DNA of 64,000 nt from Acytostelium subglobosum LB1. Taxonomy: Eukaryota > Evosea > Eumycetozoa > Acytosteliales > Acytosteliaceae. The position numbers and the translations under genes were made by a program. The DNA is taken from the NCBI RefSeq assembly GCF_000787575.1, contig NW_012236513.1:310001-374000 (forward strand), written 5' to 3'. Shown here in pieces: positions 61,760-64,000 of this stretch. Every line of letters starts with the position of its first letter. Position 1 is the first letter of the stretch. The notes beneath the pieces were generated by a model. It saw only the letters and a program-made list of their open reading frames with translations. It was not told the DNA's origin and did no database searches.

Positions 61760-63024
61760 ATGAACAACGAGGATTCAGATGATTACATTGAAGATGTAGC
61801 AGCAGTTGACGTCGACCAAGATGATGGAGTGGATGTAGAGAGTAGATATAATGATATATTATCAGTGTTGGCAACAGAGACTAATGGTATGAGTTACCGA
61901 GATGAATGAAAGGGTGAGGCACATGGCTAACGAGATACATGAACACAGACTTCTACGTAGTACAACAGATTGAGAGGATTGAATGTCCATCACCATTAGA
62001 GTTCTATAGAGAGTATGTCGCACAGAACAAACCTGTCATTATAAAGAGTATGTGTATGACGGACGCGTCAACTCAAGGTAGTCACACTCATGAGCTCGAC
62101 TAACTAACTCAACATAACTTAGACGCATTCAATAATTGGAAGGCTTTGAAATTATGGTCGATTGAATATCTAAGGAATAAGATGAAGGATACAGAGGTTA
62201 CGGTTGCAGTGACTCCAGATGGTCTGGGCGACGCGATAAAGAGAAGTACAAAAGATGGCAAGGAATACTTTGTGAAGCCACTGGAGAAGAAGATACCATT
62301 CAGTCAATATCTCGACACACTGGAACATCTGCCGCGAGACGACGGCACTTCCAACGTGCACTACCTTCAATATCAGAATGGCAGCTTCAACTTGGAGTTT
62401 GAGGCGCTGTGGCAGGACATTGACCACGCCGCCATCAACTTTGCCAAGGAGGCCTTTGGCATGGAGCCCGAAGCCGTCAACTTCTGGATGGGCGAGGATC
62501 GCGCCATATCATCGCTGCACAAGGACCCCTACGAGAACATCTACTGCGTGGTCAAGGGCACCAAGGTGTTCACGCTGTTGCCGCCAACCGACTACCCCTT
62601 CCTCTACGAGACCGAGTTCCCGGCCGCCACATACGTCGAGGCGGCGGACAACCCGGCGCGACTGGAGATGCGCACGGACGACCCGCCCGAGCGCGTGCCC
62701 TGGATCCCCGTCGACCCAGCCAAAGACTACAGCGTCAACTGCCATCGATATCCCCAGGTGGAGCGTGCGCATCCACTGCATGTAGAGGTACACGAGGGTG
62801 AGATACTCTATCTTCCCTCACTTTATTATCATCGCGTGGCTCAGCGCGGTGATCACGAGCACAAGACCATCGCCATCAACTATTGGTTCGACATGCGCTA
62901 TGGTCCAAATCATGTATACTATCAATTCATTCGACAGTTCAATGCAGCCAAGCCACTACCAAGTGTTGATGTTGCCGCGTCGTCCAAGTCTTCGAAGAGT
63001 GTGGAGACGGGATCGCAGGAGTAA
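61760..63024 (+). CDS. jmjd7: JMJD7-like JmjC lysyl hydroxylase
   Basis: Exons 61760-61886, 61949-62047 and 62123-63024 give 375 residues. After an acidic N-terminus (about 45 residues) the front reads PLEFYREYVAQNKPVIIK. The iron-binding triad is visible: H and D in SSLHKDPYENIYC, and H in LYLPSLYYHRVAQ. NFWMGEDRAISSLHKD, VPWIPVDP and AINYWFDMRYG match JMJD7, a 2-oxoglutarate oxygenase that (3S)-hydroxylates a lysine in DRG GTPases. The first two exons are small and recovered only by splice phase. Confidence 0.93.
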
Positions 63025-63090
63025 TGATGGGACAGGCCAATCAATGATGGATCGCTCAATCAATCAATCAATGAAACCAACAAAGCTACG

Positions 63091-64000
63091 CTATGCTCTG
63101 TTGAGCTTCCTTTGTAGATATCGCTCTCTTGCTGCGGCAATGGACTGCTCATCATTCCTTCGTGGATACAACAACTTGGGAGTGTTGTCCACTGTCTTTG
63201 ATGCAGATGATGACTCCTTCTTTGAATGTCTTGACGATGACGATGATGATGAATATGATGACTCATTGTTGTCGCCACGATCTTTGTATCTATCTCCATC
63301 TCTATCTCTTCTCTTGTATCCATGATCATCGCGATCTTCATATCTCCTGCCACCTCCACCATCTCCGCCTCCGCCTCGACCACGGCCAGAACCTCCACGA
63401 TCATCATCTCTTGGTCTGCTGTATGATGATGATGATGATGATGACTTGTTTGAGTCCTTAGTCTGTGCCTGAGCCTCTGGCTTGTCATCTGTTATTGAGT
63501 GATACATGTTCTTGTGGAATGATGACATGTCTTTCTTCTTTGTGACATCTTCCTCTTGCTCGAGTAGACGCTCGCGCTCCTCCTCTCGCTTCCTCTCTTC
63601 CAATTGCTTCTTGTAGGCCGATGTGATGAACACGTCCTTGTCCTTGAATGTGTCGCCCTCTGCGTCGCGCTCACGCTGCACCTGGTGATCCTTGACCTTT
63701 TCCAACTCCTTCTTCTTGCGATCGGCATGTTGCAGCAGGTCATTAATATACTTTGGCTTCTGTGCCTGTTGTTGTAGACCGGCTCGCATGGCATCGGCAC
63801 CCTTCTTCTTCTCCTGTTTCATCGAGTCGTACACACTGTCATACTCGAATGCCGTTGGGTCCAATTCCAATGCTTCCACCTGCATCTTCTCAACCTTTGT
63901 CGTCGGTACACTACTCGTTGGTCTATTCTTCTTTGCATTCTCCAATTCACGTTGTCTATAATAATCAATTGCACCTTCATTCTTTACTGTTGTTGTTGAC
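63091..64000 (-). CDS. nsrp1: NSRP1 (CCDC55)-like splicing regulator, 5' end beyond window
   Basis: The frame is open from 64000 to the stop at 63091, about 302 codons. The NSRP1 core is clear: DPTAFEYDSVYDSM, KPKYINDLLQHADRKKKELE, then DVFITSAYKKQLEERKREEE and DVTKKKDMSSFHKNMYHS. A serine run and an RG/RD-rich region (about 63270-63430) follow, typical of nuclear-speckle proteins, and the end is LYPRRNDEQSIAAARERYLQRKL. NSRP1 affects alternative splice-site choice. The start lies beyond the right edge. It converges on JMJD7, whose stop is 66 bp away. Confidence 0.92.
   Translation of the reverse strand, partial: STTTVKNEGAIDYYRQRELENAKKNRPTSSVPTTKVEKMQVEALELDPTAFEYDSVYDSMKQEKKKGADAMRAGLQQQAQKPKYINDLLQHADRKKKELEKVKDHQVQRERDAEGDTFKDKDVFITSAYKKQLEERKREEERERLLEQEEDVTKKKDMSSFHKNMYHSITDDKPEAQAQTKDSNKSSSSSSSYSRPRDDDRGGSGRGRGGGGDGGGGRRYEDRDDHGYKRRDRDGDRYKDRGDNNESSYSSSSSSSRHSKKESSSASKTVDNTPKLLYPRRNDEQSIAAARERYLQRKLNRA

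Overview
The window looks like nuclear DNA of a social amoeba (Dictyostelia), from a lineage more GC-rich than Dictyostelium discoideum. Genes are dense on both strands. Introns are short (about 50-125 bp), start GTATGT or GTAAGT, end AG, and carry (CAAT)n on the sense strand. Proteins hold Q, N and S homopolymers. Recognisable genes include a Beclin with a very long N-terminal extension, PTEN, an hssA-like small protein and giant TIG-domain secreted proteins. I cannot name the species. No viral or retroelement copy was seen.

Left third (1-20.3 kb): a divergent pair of very large secreted-protein genes. The minus-strand gene (5525 to beyond position 1) has a signal peptide, a DNase II-like domain whose catalytic motifs are degraded, a long unknown region and at least eight IPT/TIG repeats. 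The plus-strand gene (6497-19747, 20 exons, about 3,922 residues by my splice model) has TIG repeats, a DNase II domain with both HxK motifs intact, a long unknown region, more TIG repeats, three SdrD-B-like modules each followed by a new four-cysteine YGWC unit, and four MRH (mannose-6-phosphate receptor homology) repeats. A small hssA-like gene follows.

Middle (21.5-44.4 kb): mainly housekeeping genes: ELO fatty-acid elongase, SBDS, a PTEN phosphatase, the CSA/ERCC8 repair protein, the RABL6 GTPase (crossed by a 100-N assembly gap), a DUF4419 protein, a P-loop kinase, a glycoside-hydrolase-like secreted protein, the DHX33 helicase and a mitochondrial protein. Between them lie a tandem pair of cysteine-rich surface-protein genes, each frameshifted at a different place, a decayed leucine-rich gene, and a candidate C/D-box snoRNA inside a long inverted repeat.

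Right third (44.6-64 kb): Atg6/Beclin; a divergent pair of Hsp70 nucleotide-exchange factors (HspBP1/Fes1-like and Hsp110) sharing a promoter with a long palindrome; a tandem pair of dictyostelid-type secreted proteins; a GNAT acetyltransferase; AFG1 ATPase; JMJD7 hydroxylase; and the splicing regulator NSRP1 running off the right edge.

The two observations most worth following are (i) the DNase II - TIG - SdrD - MRH giant protein beside its catalytically degraded relative, and (ii) a conserved hairpin-forming motif (TGGAACTATTCCA followed by ATCACTCAATC) present inside at least a dozen introns of unrelated genes, which suggests introns multiplied from a common source (introner-like elements).
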